Assembly (NCBI RefSeq): GCF_002251245.1
Contig: NZ_NPJG01000007.1
Span: forward strand, 62,001 to 126,000
Source: Prevotella sp. P5-92
GTDB taxonomy: Bacteria > Bacteroidota > Bacteroidia > Bacteroidales > Bacteroidaceae
Reading direction: 5' to 3'
DNA: 64,000 bases
The translations under genes were made by a program, and so were the position numbers. Positions 51,750 to 60,943 of the stretch are shown piece after piece (position 1 is the first letter of the stretch; each line of letters opens with the position of its first letter). Under the pieces are notes generated by a model. The model was given only the letters and a program-made list of their open reading frames with translations, did not search any database and was not told the origin of the DNA.

Positions 51750-52997
51750 TTAACTCAATTTATGAATTACCAGTCCTGAGCGTAGCTTAGGCTCAAACCA
51801 TGTGGCCTTCGGTGGCATGATCTTGCCACTATCTGCAATATCCATGATCTGTTGCATGGACACTGGGTAGAGAGCCAGGGCGGCACGCATCTCGCCACTG
51901 TCAACGCGACGTTTCAACTCGGCAAGTCCGCGAAGACCGCCAACGAAATCTATGCGCTGGCTGGAACGGAGATCTTTTATGTCGAGTATCTCGTCGAGGA
52001 TGAGACGGCTGGAGATGTCAACGTCAAGTACTCCAATGGGGTCGTTATTGTCGTATGTACCTTGCTTTGCCTTGAGGCTGTACCAATGGCCGTCGAGATA
52101 GAGTGAGAACTCGTGTAGCTCGGCGGGTTTGAAGATGTCGGTACCTTTGTCTTCTACACAGAAGTTGGCTGAGAGCTTGTCGAGGAACTCTTCAGAGGAG
52201 AGCCCGTTAAGGTCTTTCACCACACGGTTGTAGTCGAGGATGGTAAGCTGTGAGGCCTGGAAGCAGACTGCCATGAAGTAGTTGTACTCCTCGTCGCCAC
52301 GATGATTGGGGTTGAGTTTTGCCTTCTCTGCACCCACGAGAGCTGCTGCTGCCGAACGGTGATGACCGTCGGCGATATAGAGGGCTGGCATCTTTGCGAA
52401 CTCTGCGGTGATCGTGGCAATGTCAGCATCGTCAGAGACTACCCAGAACTGATGTTCGAAGCCGTCAACCGGTGCTATGAAGCTGTATTCTGGTTCGGTG
52501 GCGGCATAACGGCGGATGAGGGTGTCGAGGACGTCGTTGTCGGGATAGGCGAAGAAGACAGGTTCGATGTTTGCGTTGTTCACGCGGACATGTTTCATTC
52601 GGTCTTCTTCCTTGTCGCGACGGGTGAGCTCGTGCTTCTTGATAGTGCCGTTCATATAGTCATCGACAAATGCTCCAACGACGAGTCCGTACTGTGTCTT
52701 CCCGTTCATGGTCTGAGCGTAGATGTAGTACTGTTCCTTGGAGTCTTGTACCAGCCATCCCTTGTCTTGGAACTTCTGGAAATTCTCCGCAGCCTTCTCA
52801 TAGACGCGCTGGTCGTACTCACTTGTTCCTACAGGAAAATCAATCTCAGGCTTAATGATGTGGTAGAGACTCTTCTCGTTGTCGCCTGCCTCCGCCCTTG
52901 CCTCCTCGGAGTCGAGGACGTCGTATGGGCGTGACTCCACTTCCTCCACGTACTGTTTTGGAGGACGAATACCCTTGAATGGTTTAATTATTGCCAT
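51750..52997 (-). CDS. DUF1015 family protein
   Basis: A 415-residue soluble protein starting MAIIKPFKGIRPPKQYVEEVESRPYDVLDSEEARAEA, the standard DUF1015 start. Further marks are ALYIADGHHRSAAA, EEYNYFMAVCFQASQLTILDYNRVV and the C-terminal MPPKATWFEPKLRSGLVIHKL. In Bacteroidota and other phyla it is encoded with serA and serC; the function is unknown, though a link to serine metabolism (for example a kinase-like step) is suggested by this order. It follows serA by three bases. Confidence 0.92.
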   Translation of the reverse strand: MAIIKPFKGIRPPKQYVEEVESRPYDVLDSEEARAEAGDNEKSLYHIIKPEIDFPVGTSEYDQRVYEKAAENFQKFQDKGWLVQDSKEQYYIYAQTMNGKTQYGLVVGAFVDDYMNGTIKKHELTRRDKEEDRMKHVRVNNANIEPVFFAYPDNDVLDTLIRRYAATEPEYSFIAPVDGFEHQFWVVSDDADIATITAEFAKMPALYIADGHHRSAAAALVGAEKAKLNPNHRGDEEYNYFMAVCFQASQLTILDYNRVVKDLNGLSSEEFLDKLSANFCVEDKGTDIFKPAELHEFSLYLDGHWYSLKAKQGTYDNNDPIGVLDVDISSRLILDEILDIKDLRSSQRIDFVGGLRGLAELKRRVDSGEMRAALALYPVSMQQIMDIADSGKIMPPKATWFEPKLRSGLVIHKLS

Positions 52998-53000
52998 AAA

Positions 53001-53915
53001 TTAGTTCACCTTGAATTTTGTGCAACCGTCCTTGAAGAAGGCGTTGATTTGGCAGGCAGCTGCAATGCCGGCATTGATGTTGGCTTCGGCTGTCTGTGCG
53101 CCCATTTTTTTCGGTGTGCTGAAATAGCGTCCCTCAAACTTAGCGAACTCCTCGTCGGCGTCGGGCTTGATGTCGGTGACGTATTTCAGGTCAGTGCGCT
53201 CTGTCATAAGCTGGATGAGTTCTGGCTCATTGATCACTTCCTTACGTGCGGTGTTTACAAGCACGCCACCTTTCTTCATCTTGCCTACAAGAGCTGCGTT
53301 GATGCTCTGCTTTGTTTCTGGTGTGGCAGGGATATGCAGTGAAACCACGTCGCAGGTCTCGAAGAGAGCGTCCTGGTTGTCAACGGCTTTTACTCCTGCA
53401 GCCTCGATGACTTCCTTTGGACAGAATGCGTCGTAAGCATATACTTCCATGCCAAAGCCTGCAGCTATGCGTGCCACGTTGCGACCTACATTACCAAAGG
53501 CGAGGATTCCGAGTTTCTTGCCCATGAGCTCTGAGCCAGCTTTGCCGTTGAAGAAGTTACGTACGGCAAAGACGAGCATGCCAAAGACCAGTTCAGCTAC
53601 GGCGTTAGAGTTCTGTCCGGGAGTGTTTTCTGCCACTACATCGTGTGCTGTGGCAGCAGCGAGGTCGATATTGTCGTATCCGGCACCAGCGCGAACCACA
53701 ATCTTGAGTTGCTTGGCTGCATCAAGAACCTCAGCGTCAACCTTATCGGAACGGATGATCATGGCATCTACATCCTTCACTGCATCGAGGAGCTGTTGCT
53801 TCTCGGTATATTTCTCAAGCAGGACGAGCTGGTTGCCTGCTCCTTCTATCTCTTTCTTTATGCCTTCTACCGCTGCTGCTGCAAAAGGCTTTTCTGTTGC
53901 TACTAATACTTTCAT
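53001..53915 (-). CDS. serA: D-3-phosphoglycerate dehydrogenase, short Bacteroidota type
   Basis: The first step of serine synthesis: oxidation of 3-phosphoglycerate with NAD. The 304-residue product lacks the ACT regulatory domain. The substrate loop VVRAGAGYDNID lies at 73-84, the Rossmann motif LAFGNVGRNVA at 138-148, and NTARKEVINE near 221-230. Where most enzymes have the catalytic His (PHxGxxT), it has TPKKMGAQT (267-275), so Lys269 takes that place; this is known for a class including Entamoeba histolytica. It is encoded after serC and before DUF1015. Confidence 0.93.
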   Translation of the reverse strand: MKVLVATEKPFAAAAVEGIKKEIEGAGNQLVLLEKYTEKQQLLDAVKDVDAMIIRSDKVDAEVLDAAKQLKIVVRAGAGYDNIDLAAATAHDVVAENTPGQNSNAVAELVFGMLVFAVRNFFNGKAGSELMGKKLGILAFGNVGRNVARIAAGFGMEVYAYDAFCPKEVIEAAGVKAVDNQDALFETCDVVSLHIPATPETKQSINAALVGKMKKGGVLVNTARKEVINEPELIQLMTERTDLKYVTDIKPDADEEFAKFEGRYFSTPKKMGAQTAEANINAGIAAACQINAFFKDGCTKFKVN

Positions 53916-53939
53916 ACTATATATTTATATTAGAAAAAA

Positions 53940-53993
53940 GGAATTAGGAATGAGAAATTGACCGCAAACAGTCATTTCATCCCTAATTCCTAA
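53940..53993. other. Inverted repeat between serC and serA
   Basis: GGAATTAGGAATGA and TCATCCCTAATTCC pair with small bulges around a 26-base loop. It sits inside the operon and may affect RNA stability or cause partial termination. Confidence 0.5.
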
Positions 53994-53998
53994 TTATA

Positions 53999-55066
53999 TT
54001 AATTTTTGGCTTCAAATTCTTTCATGCATGCCACGAGAGCGTTGACACCTTCGATGGTCTGTGCGTTGTAGCAGCTGGCGCGGAAACCGCCTACGCTACG
54101 GTGACCCTTAATGCCGACCATACCGCGCTCTGTAGCGAAGTCGAAGAAGTCTTTCTCGAGTTCCTTATACTCATCGTTCATCACGAAGCAGATGTTCATC
54201 AGCGAACGGTCTTCCTCAGCCACAGTACCACGGAAGAGCTTGTTGCGGTCGATCTCGCCATAGACAATCTCAGCGCGCTGGCGTGCGAGCTTGTCCATTG
54301 CCTCGACACCACCGTTAGCCTTAATCCAGCGGAGGTTTTCTAGCATACAGTAGATTGGCACAACAGGAGGAGTGTTGAACATTGAACCCTTATCTACGTG
54401 TGTGCGATAGTCGAGCATGGTTGGTATTTCGCGTGGAGCCTTGCCGAGAGCGTCGTCCTTTACGATGACGAAAGTGACACCAGCCATGGAGAGGTTCTTC
54501 TGGGCACCGCCATAGATGCACTGATATTTGCTGACGTCAACCGGACGACTCATGATGTCAGATGACATGTCGGCAATCATTGGTACGTTGACGTCGAGCT
54601 CTTTGCGTATCTCGGTACCGTAGATAGTATTGTTGGTGGTTATATGCAGGTAGTCAACATCGTCGGGGCATGACCAGCCCTTTGGAATGAAGGTGTAGTT
54701 GGCGTCGGCAGACGAAGCCACCTCGACAACTTCGCCGAAAAGCTTTGCCTCCTTGATGGCCTTCTTTGCCCATACTCCGGTGTTGAGGTAAGCAGCCTTT
54801 TTAATAAGGAAGTTGTATGGAATCATACAGAATTCAAGCGAGGCACCTCCACCGAGGAATATTACAGAGTAGCCTTCTGGAATCTGAAGCAATTCCTTCA
54901 TGAGAGCTACTGTCTCATCTACTACTGGTTGGAAATTCTTTGCACGGTGGCTGATTTCCATCAGTGAAAGACCTGATCCTTGAAAGTCCAGACACTGCTT
55001 GGCGGTGTTTTCAATGACCTCGCGAGGTAACATTGAGGGACCTGCATTAAAGTTGTACTTCTTCAT
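53999..55066 (-). CDS. serC: Phosphoserine aminotransferase
   Basis: The second step of serine synthesis; makes phosphoserine from 3-phosphohydroxypyruvate. The 355-residue product starts [17 protein letters not shown]. The PLP lysine is Lys190 in [17 protein letters not shown] (72-79) binds the cofactor phosphate, and [12 protein letters not shown] (141-152) is conserved. It heads the serC-serA-DUF1015-yigZ unit behind a consensus promoter. Confidence 0.97.
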   Translation of the reverse strand: MKKYNFNAGPSMLPREVIENTAKQCLDFQGSGLSLMEISHRAKNFQPVVDETVALMKELLQIPEGYSVIFLGGGASLEFCMIPYNFLIKKAAYLNTGVWAKKAIKEAKLFGEVVEVASSADANYTFIPKGWSCPDDVDYLHITTNNTIYGTEIRKELDVNVPMIADMSSDIMSRPVDVSKYQCIYGGAQKNLSMAGVTFVIVKDDALGKAPREIPTMLDYRTHVDKGSMFNTPPVVPIYCMLENLRWIKANGGVEAMDKLARQRAEIVYGEIDRNKLFRGTVAEEDRSLMNICFVMNDEYKELEKDFFDFATERGMVGIKGHRSVGGFRASCYNAQTIEGVNALVACMKEFEAKN

Positions 55067-55131
55067 TTTGATTGTCTATTAAATAATTGATTATAGTGTT
55101 CTTGTTATCTTATTGTTTTTATAAACGGCGG

Positions 55132-55163
55132 CAAAGGTACATTAAGTTTACGAAACTGCCAAA
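55132..55163 (-). promoter_or_regulatory. Promoter of the serC operon
   Basis: TTTG, 20 bases, TACCTTTG on the minus strand, about 65 bases ahead of serC. Confidence 0.85.
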
Positions 55164-55202
55164 TATTTTAGCAGAAATTTACCGAAAAACGTATTTTTCT
55201 TG

Positions 55203-56522
55203 CTATTTGACAGCTTCTACTACTGTTTTTAGGCCTTTTATCTTTTCTCCACGTACATTTTGCAATACCTCTTTGAGCTTATGTCGGGCTATGGCCGCAT
55301 ATGCGAAACGGTCGTTGACGTCGATGCGTCCTATCTCGTCGCCCTTGAGGTGTCCTTTCTTGCAGAGGAATCCGAGTATGTCGCCACGGCTTATCTTGTC
55401 TTTCTTTCCCTTACCTATATATATAGTAGCCATGCGTGGTGGCGCAGGTGATGGCAGATGGTCGGGGATGACGTAGGGGGTGATATCGCCTTCGACATAT
55501 TCGGGCATGTGTTCATCGGGGCCGAGGACAAAAAACGTGCGTCCGCGGGCTTCCCATCGTGCGGTGCGTCCTACGCGGTGAATGTATCCGTCTTCGCTGA
55601 GGGGAAGATGATAGTGGATGATATTGTCGATGTCGGGAATATCGAGTCCTCGAGAAGCAAGGTCGGTGCTGACGAGGATGTTTGAGGATCCATTACTAAA
55701 CTTGTAGATGGCATCCTCGCGCTGTTTCTGTTCGAGACCTCCGTGGAACAGGCTTACGGCAAAGCCCTCGCGCAGCAAAAAGTCTGCTGTTCGTTCCACT
55801 CCATCTCGATAGTTGAGGAAGACGATGCTGCTGGCTTCACCGAAGGAGCGTAACAGGCGGGATAGCTCGGCAAGTTTGTCCTTCATCTCGCTTCTCACCT
55901 CATATATGGTGACGCGTTCGGGCACTTGTGCTGAGGTGTCGAGGAAGTCGATGTGGCGGGCATGTTCGAGGCTGATGAAATGAGGTATCTCTTCCGCATC
56001 GGTGGCAGAGAGCAGTACCCGTCGGTCGAGACCAGGTAGGAGTTTGACGAGACGTGCCATCTCGTCGTGGAATCCCATCTCAAGACATTTGTCAAACTCG
56101 TCGATGACGAGCATCCTGACGGAGTAGGGCGAGATATTGCCTTTCTGCAGATGGTCGATGAGACGTCCTGGTGTGCCGAAGACGACGTGTGGCAAGACCT
56201 GCTTAAGTGTCTTGTGTTCCTCCATGGCCGGTCGTCCGCCATAGCAGCTGGCTGCCCTCACTCCGCATCCCATGGATTTTAGCACGTTTGCCGACTGGAG
56301 GGCGAGTTCGCGTCCAGGCACGACGACGAGCACCTGTGTCCTGTCTGTCGTTTCATCGACGAGATGAGCTGTGGGTAGGAGATAGGCGAGGGTTTTTCCC
56401 GAGCCTGTTGGCGAGAGTATCACCACGTCGTCTGTAGAGCCGAGTATGGTGACGCATGCTTTTTTCTGCATGTCGTTGAGCTCTTCGATATGGAGCTTTT
56501 GGAGTACTTTGTCTATATCCAT
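55203..56522 (-). CDS. DEAD-box RNA helicase, DbpA-like
   Basis: A 439-residue helicase. The motifs are LNDMQKKAC (Q region), SPTGSGKT (37-44), TPGRLIDHL, DEFDK in place of DEAD (141-145), LLSATD, STDLASRGLDIPDID and HRVGRTAR. The C-terminal 75 residues (YIGKGKKDKISRGDILGFLCKKGHLKGDEIGRIDVNDRFAYAAI) form a DbpA-type RNA-binding domain, which targets 23S rRNA helix 92 in E. coli. Its role is probably ribosome assembly. It is encoded directly after the MBL gene. Confidence 0.92.
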   Translation of the reverse strand: MDIDKVLQKLHIEELNDMQKKACVTILGSTDDVVILSPTGSGKTLAYLLPTAHLVDETTDRTQVLVVVPGRELALQSANVLKSMGCGVRAASCYGGRPAMEEHKTLKQVLPHVVFGTPGRLIDHLQKGNISPYSVRMLVIDEFDKCLEMGFHDEMARLVKLLPGLDRRVLLSATDAEEIPHFISLEHARHIDFLDTSAQVPERVTIYEVRSEMKDKLAELSRLLRSFGEASSIVFLNYRDGVERTADFLLREGFAVSLFHGGLEQKQREDAIYKFSNGSSNILVSTDLASRGLDIPDIDNIIHYHLPLSEDGYIHRVGRTARWEARGRTFFVLGPDEHMPEYVEGDITPYVIPDHLPSPAPPRMATIYIGKGKKDKISRGDILGFLCKKGHLKGDEIGRIDVNDRFAYAAIARHKLKEVLQNVRGEKIKGLKTVVEAVK

Positions 56523-57326
56523 TTACTTAAGTTCAAAAATCCCTGTCGGCGTCTTTCTTTTCAGTATCTCGAGCATGAAGTCTTTTCCTGCCACGATACC
56601 GCTGTTGCGAAGAATGGCCTCTACGGTTTTCCTTGCCAGTTCGGGATGGTTGTTTTCTTCACTAAGATGGCACAGCCACACGTGTCTCAGGCCAGGTGTG
56701 GCGTTCTCCACAAGGGATTCTCCGCACTGTCGGTTGCTGAGGTGTCCACGGGTTCCGAGGATGCGGCTTTTGAGATAGTCCGGATAAGGTCCGTTTTTGA
56801 GCATCTCCTCATCGTGGTTGGCCTCGATGACGAGATAGTTGGCCTTGTTGATAAATGGCTTTATCTCGTCGGTGACAACGCCCACATCGGTGACGATGCA
56901 GAAAGCCACGCCTTGACATTCCACTAAGTATCCCACACAGTCGGTGCTGTCGTGTGGTACGTTGAAGGGGGTGATTTTGAATTCCCCGATGTTGATGGTC
57001 TTGCCTTTTTCGATGCAGTGAGCGTTGCGCGCTTCAATCTTTTTGGTCACACAATAGTTCTTGAATATGCCGTCGTGGACCTCGCGTGTGGTATATACCG
57101 GCACGTCGAGTTCCCTGCTTAGGCTTCCGACCGACTTGACATGGTCAGCGTGGTCGTGAGTGATGATGACGTGCTTCACCTGCTGCATGTGGATATGGTA
57201 GTCGCGCATCGCCTTTTTCAGCGACCTTATGCCGACACCTGCGTCGATGAGCAATCCATCATTGTCTGTATAGAGTAGATAGCAGTTTCCGCTGCTTCCA
57301 CTCGCAAAAGAAATGAATTTCAGCAT
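56523..57326 (-). CDS. MBL-fold metallo-hydrolase (YycJ/WalJ-like)
   Basis: A 267-residue protein. It starts MLKFISFASGSSGNCYLLY and carries the metal motif THDHADH (His57, His59, Asp61, His62), with IVTDVGVVTD and LGTRGHLSN further on. YycJ relatives are thought to act as nucleases in DNA or RNA repair; activity here is inferred. It is the first gene of a two-gene operon with the helicase (the stop and next start are adjacent). Confidence 0.93.
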   Translation of the reverse strand: MLKFISFASGSSGNCYLLYTDNDGLLIDAGVGIRSLKKAMRDYHIHMQQVKHVIITHDHADHVKSVGSLSRELDVPVYTTREVHDGIFKNYCVTKKIEARNAHCIEKGKTINIGEFKITPFNVPHDSTDCVGYLVECQGVAFCIVTDVGVVTDEIKPFINKANYLVIEANHDEEMLKNGPYPDYLKSRILGTRGHLSNRQCGESLVENATPGLRHVWLCHLSEENNHPELARKTVEAILRNSGIVAGKDFMLEILKRKTPTGIFELK

Positions 57327-57345
57327 TATTTGTTATTATTTTGTG

Positions 57346-57377
57346 CAAAAGTAAGAAAAAATTGCGTTACTGCCAAA
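57346..57377 (-). promoter_or_regulatory. Promoter of the MBL-dbpA operon
   Basis: TTTG, 20 bases, TACTTTTG on the minus strand, about 20 bases ahead of the ATG. It overlaps the divergent promoter of the lipoprotein gene. Confidence 0.75.
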
Positions 57378-57394
57378 TGATTTTGTTATCTTTG
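57361..57394 (+). promoter_or_regulatory. Promoter of the small lipoprotein gene
   Basis: TATCTTTG, 32 bases before the ATG, with ATTG 22 bases upstream as a rough -33 box. Confidence 0.55.
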
Positions 57395-57426
57395 CGCCGT
57401 TTTTTAATAATTAATAGTGATTTTCT

Positions 57427-57873
57427 ATGCAAAAACGTGTTTTTTATATCATTTTTACGCTTGCTACATTGCTGTTGACGGCTTGTGGCAGTGAAACAAA
57501 AGAAGAGCGTGAGGTGATGACTGTGGCAAGGGATTTTGCTGAAGCGTATTTTAACTACGACTTCGATAAGGCGTCAAAGTTGTTGACAGACGACAGCAGG
57601 AAATGGCTCAATTTCGAGGCGTCGAACCTAACGGAAGATGACATGGTAACTCTTCGCAATGACGGTCAGGGCGCTGAGGTGGACGTGGATAATCCGATAA
57701 TATCGGGCGACGGAGCCACAGTAGGCATAAAGGTGAGCCACTTCCATGTGACCGACTCGCTTGCGGGTGGCGGACACTTGGAAGAGGAGGCAACCTTTGC
57801 AGTGGGTCTGCAAAGGCAGGCTGACGGACGATGGAAGGTCAGAATGGAAGGCCCACTGCGAAGTGGAAGGTGA
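57427..57873 (+). CDS. Small lipoprotein, NTF2/SnoaL-like (DUF4878-type)
   Basis: A 148-residue lipoprotein (lipobox LLTAC, Cys20). The body REVMTVARDFAEAYFNYDFDKASKLLTDDSRKWL, then VSHFHVTDSL and RQADGRWKVRMEGP, follows the cone-shaped NTF2-like fold, with a helix pair first and a sheet later. Its function is unknown. The last 35 bases overlap the convergent tamL gene. Confidence 0.75.
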   Translation: MQKRVFYIIFTLATLLLTACGSETKEEREVMTVARDFAEAYFNYDFDKASKLLTDDSRKWLNFEASNLTEDDMVTLRNDGQGAEVDVDNPIISGDGATVGIKVSHFHVTDSLAGGGHLEEEATFAVGLQRQADGRWKVRMEGPLRSGR

Positions 57874-60052
57874 AGTCGCGACTGAAGTTCGGACTTGTGA
57901 TTGGGTAGTGTTTCCCTCCGTCGGCCTCGTAGGCGGGATTGACTGCTTTCATGCCCATGTCGAAGCGCAGGATGAAGTAGTCGAAATTGAGTCGGAAGCC
58001 GAGTCCGTAGCCCACGGCGATCTGTTTCCAGAACTCGTCAAACTTGAACTGTCCTCCTGGCTGATCGTCGTAGTTGCGAAGAGTCCAGATATTGCCAGCG
58101 TCGACAAATAGCGCTCCCGTGAGTTTCCAGAACAGCGGAGCCCGGTATTCGAAGTTGATGTCGAGTTTCATGTCTCCGGTCTGGTTGATGAAGTCGATCT
58201 GTCCGTTATGTCCCTTAAACTTTCCCGGTCCTAACTCTCTCACCGACCATCCTCTCACGCTGTTGGCTCCACCTGAGAAGTATCGTTTCTCAAACGGAAG
58301 GATAGTGCTGTTGCCGTAAGGATAGGCGATACCGAATCCTAAGTGCATGACAAGCTGATGGTTGTCGTCGAAGAGGATGTTGCGTGTGAGGTCGATGTCG
58401 GCCTTGGCATACTGTGCGTATGCGATGTCAAACACCTTATACTGTCCGTTGTTGTTTTTCGAGAAGTTGAATATGCCGGAGCACAGGCCGAGTAAGTTGC
58501 CCGATGTCTCCACGTTGGCCTTTATGGCGTAGATACCATTATTGTAAGAATAGCCGAATCCGAACTTCATGATAAGGAGGTTCTCGTAGTTATACCGTAG
58601 GATGGCGTTTTTGTTGTTGTCGTCCTCGAGATAGTCCTTGCGGAACGTGTCAGATATCCATGGCATAAAGAGATAGTTGATGTCGAGAATATCTAATTGG
58701 TATCTGTCGTGATGACCGGCATTTGCCCATTTGTATTTCCATGCCATGGATAGCACTCGCCGGTGGTATTCTGGGCGGTTCTGCATGTCGTACATCACTG
58801 ACACTTCTGACTGTGTGTTGCTTAAGGAGGTGAACTTATGGAGTCCGAAGGGGGCAATGATTCGTGGGAATGAAAGACTTGCCTCAACGCTGTATTCTAT
58901 GAAGTCCTGATTGCTGTAGCCCTCAAGTCCGGTGATGGCCTCGTATGCCCCTCTCAGCTGAATGCTCAGTACCTCAGATCCACGGAAGAGGTTGCGGTTC
59001 TGATATGTAAGCGCCATAGCTGCACCGAGGTCGCCAGCGGTATTGGTGCCTTCAGGTTCGAAGCTGATGGAATTGGGTTTGTTTGGTGTGAGCTGTATAT
59101 TACAGTCGAGAGTGTGTAAGCTGTCGTTGTCGTGAAAGTTGATATTAGTGTATTTCACGGCCTGCAGTCGTCCGAATCGGTTGTATGTGTTTCGGAGGTC
59201 GGAAGCAGAGTAGGGCTGTCCTTGACGGATCAGCGTGTTGGCACGCATGACTGAAGGACGAAGATGGAGCTGCGAGTCGTCGGGATTGCCGCTTGTGTAT
59301 GTCACCTTGCCGATGTCATATCGGGGGTGGTCGGCAATGGAGTCGTGGTTGAGCACATACTGGTGTAGTACCATGGCTACGTCGATGTCTCGGCTGTCGG
59401 CAATATTTTCCGCCTGGAAGGTGATATAATCTTTATGGAAACGGTAGTAGCCATTGTCGGTCAGCGCGTTGACAATTCGCTTGCGCTCTTCGTCGAGCTT
59501 GTTTGCATCAAACTGCATACCCTCGCTAAGCAGGCTGTGGGTGTCGTCGCCGATGATGTGAGCTATGGCAGTGTCGCGTATGTCTCGTCTTATCAGCCTT
59601 ATATGGTATGGAAGTCCTGGATGAAGCGTATAGGTGACATTAACCTTTTTCTTTCCCTTTGTCTTAGTAGTGGCGTCAACGTATGCCATTAAGTAACCTT
59701 TGTTGCATAGAGCCAACCTTAGGTCTTCGCACGTACGGGCTGTGGCAGTAGAGTCAAATATCACCGGAGCCTCGCCCATGGACTTCAGCGTGCGGTTGAT
59801 CCATTTTGACGTGTCACGTCCTGAGAGCGAGTAGGTGTGCAGAGGAATCTTCACAGCAGAGAACCATTGTGAGTTGCTTTTCTGTCTGACATACCCTTTC
59901 AGTTGTGAGGTGTTGATGTCGGGATAGGTACCGTCAGTCTTCATTTCCACTTTATTGAGCAGAAATGAACCGTCATCGACATACTTCGTGGAAGAGCATG
60001 AAGCCACCATGAAGGCACAAGATATGATATAAAAATACTTTTTCAAATGCAT
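57839..60052 (-). CDS. tamL: TamL, BamA/TamA-family outer-membrane lipoprotein
   Basis: A 737-residue Omp85-family protein with a lipoprotein start (MHLKKYFYIISCAFMVASC, Cys19), the hallmark of Bacteroidota TamL. POTRA-like domains fill about 35-330 (KTKGKKKVNVTYTLHPGLPYHIRLI, TLIRQGQPYSASDLRNTYNRFGRLQAVKYTNINF). A 16-strand barrel follows with the RGW signature in FSGGANSVRGWSVRELGPG. It probably works with TamB in outer-membrane assembly. The open frame upstream of the lipoprotein ATG crosses the promoter and is rejected. Confidence 0.9.
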   Translation of the reverse strand: MHLKKYFYIISCAFMVASCSSTKYVDDGSFLLNKVEMKTDGTYPDINTSQLKGYVRQKSNSQWFSAVKIPLHTYSLSGRDTSKWINRTLKSMGEAPVIFDSTATARTCEDLRLALCNKGYLMAYVDATTKTKGKKKVNVTYTLHPGLPYHIRLIRRDIRDTAIAHIIGDDTHSLLSEGMQFDANKLDEERKRIVNALTDNGYYRFHKDYITFQAENIADSRDIDVAMVLHQYVLNHDSIADHPRYDIGKVTYTSGNPDDSQLHLRPSVMRANTLIRQGQPYSASDLRNTYNRFGRLQAVKYTNINFHDNDSLHTLDCNIQLTPNKPNSISFEPEGTNTAGDLGAAMALTYQNRNLFRGSEVLSIQLRGAYEAITGLEGYSNQDFIEYSVEASLSFPRIIAPFGLHKFTSLSNTQSEVSVMYDMQNRPEYHRRVLSMAWKYKWANAGHHDRYQLDILDINYLFMPWISDTFRKDYLEDDNNKNAILRYNYENLLIMKFGFGYSYNNGIYAIKANVETSGNLLGLCSGIFNFSKNNNGQYKVFDIAYAQYAKADIDLTRNILFDDNHQLVMHLGFGIAYPYGNSTILPFEKRYFSGGANSVRGWSVRELGPGKFKGHNGQIDFINQTGDMKLDINFEYRAPLFWKLTGALFVDAGNIWTLRNYDDQPGGQFKFDEFWKQIAVGYGLGFRLNFDYFILRFDMGMKAVNPAYEADGGKHYPITSPNFSRDFTFHFAVGLPF

Positions 60053-60067
60053 TATTTCACAAAATTG

Positions 60068-60098
60068 TTGCAAAGTTAAAACATTATTTGTAACTTTG
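60068..60098 (+). promoter_or_regulatory. Promoter of the SpoU methyltransferase gene
   Basis: TTG, 20 bases, TAACTTTG, 40 bases before the ATG. Confidence 0.7.
60071..60078 (-). promoter_or_regulatory. -7 box of tamL
   Basis: TAACTTTG on the minus strand, 18 bases from the tamL ATG. It lies within the spacer of the divergent promoter, so the two probably compete. Confidence 0.5.
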
Positions 60099-60138
60099 CT
60101 GCTGTTTTTATGAACTTTTTGCAAAAAATATACGATTT

Positions 60139-60927
60139 ATGATAAGTAAGAACATGATAAAGGAGGTTAGGGCGCTGGAAATGAAGAAAAACAGGAAGCG
60201 CACCTCGCTCTTTGTGGCTGAAGGTCCAAAGGTGGTGGGCGACATGTTAGGACGCTTCGGTCTCCATGCCCTCATTGCTACCGATGAGTGGCGTGACGGC
60301 CATGGCGGTGAGATTCAAAAAATGGGTGATGCAACGCGATGGACCGATGACGCATGGGGTGTGGTGCCTGTGAGCGACGACGAGCTAAGGCGTGTTAGCT
60401 TCCTCATGCATCCGCAGCAGGTGGTGGCCTTGTTCAAGATACCTGAAGAAAACGGTATGACAGCTATCGACCCCCTGAAGGAACTGGTCGTTGCCCTCGA
60501 TGGAGTGCAAGACCCTGGCAACCTCGGTACGATAATAAGGATAGCCGACTGGTTTGGCATTAGACATGTGATATGCAGTCAGGAGACCGCCGACGCCTAT
60601 AACCCGAAGGTGGTTCAGGCCACGATGGGAAGTCTTGCAAGTGTCAGTGTACATTATGTCAACCTTGAATCATATCTCGTCTCTCAGCCAAAAGACGTGA
60701 AGATTTATGGTACGCTTCTTGACGGACAAGACATCTATGAAACTCGCTTGTCTGCTGCAGGCATAATAGTAATGGGCAACGAGGGCAACGGCCTCACAGA
60801 AGCCGTCCGCCGTCTCGTCACCCATAGGCTGTTGATTCCCGATTTTAATCCCGATAAACGAGCCGAGAGTCTTAACGTGGCCATCGCCACGAGCATCGTC
60901 TGTTCGGAATTCAGGAGAAGAGGGTAG
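60139..60927 (+). CDS. TrmH/SpoU-family RNA 2'-O-methyltransferase
   Basis: A 262-residue SPOUT enzyme. An N-terminal RNA-binding part (about 1-100) includes KNRKRTSLFVAEGPKVV. The catalytic domain has VALDGVQDPGNLGTIIRIADWFG, then VMGNEGNGLTEAVRR and RAESLNVAIATSIVCSEFRRR, which make the knotted SAM site. It probably methylates 23S rRNA or tRNA; the target is unknown. It is divergent from tamL, an order common in Bacteroidales. Confidence 0.93.
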   Translation: MISKNMIKEVRALEMKKNRKRTSLFVAEGPKVVGDMLGRFGLHALIATDEWRDGHGGEIQKMGDATRWTDDAWGVVPVSDDELRRVSFLMHPQQVVALFKIPEENGMTAIDPLKELVVALDGVQDPGNLGTIIRIADWFGIRHVICSQETADAYNPKVVQATMGSLASVSVHYVNLESYLVSQPKDVKIYGTLLDGQDIYETRLSAAGIIVMGNEGNGLTEAVRRLVTHRLLIPDFNPDKRAESLNVAIATSIVCSEFRRRG

Positions 60928-60943
60928 GCCTTTGCCGATGTGT

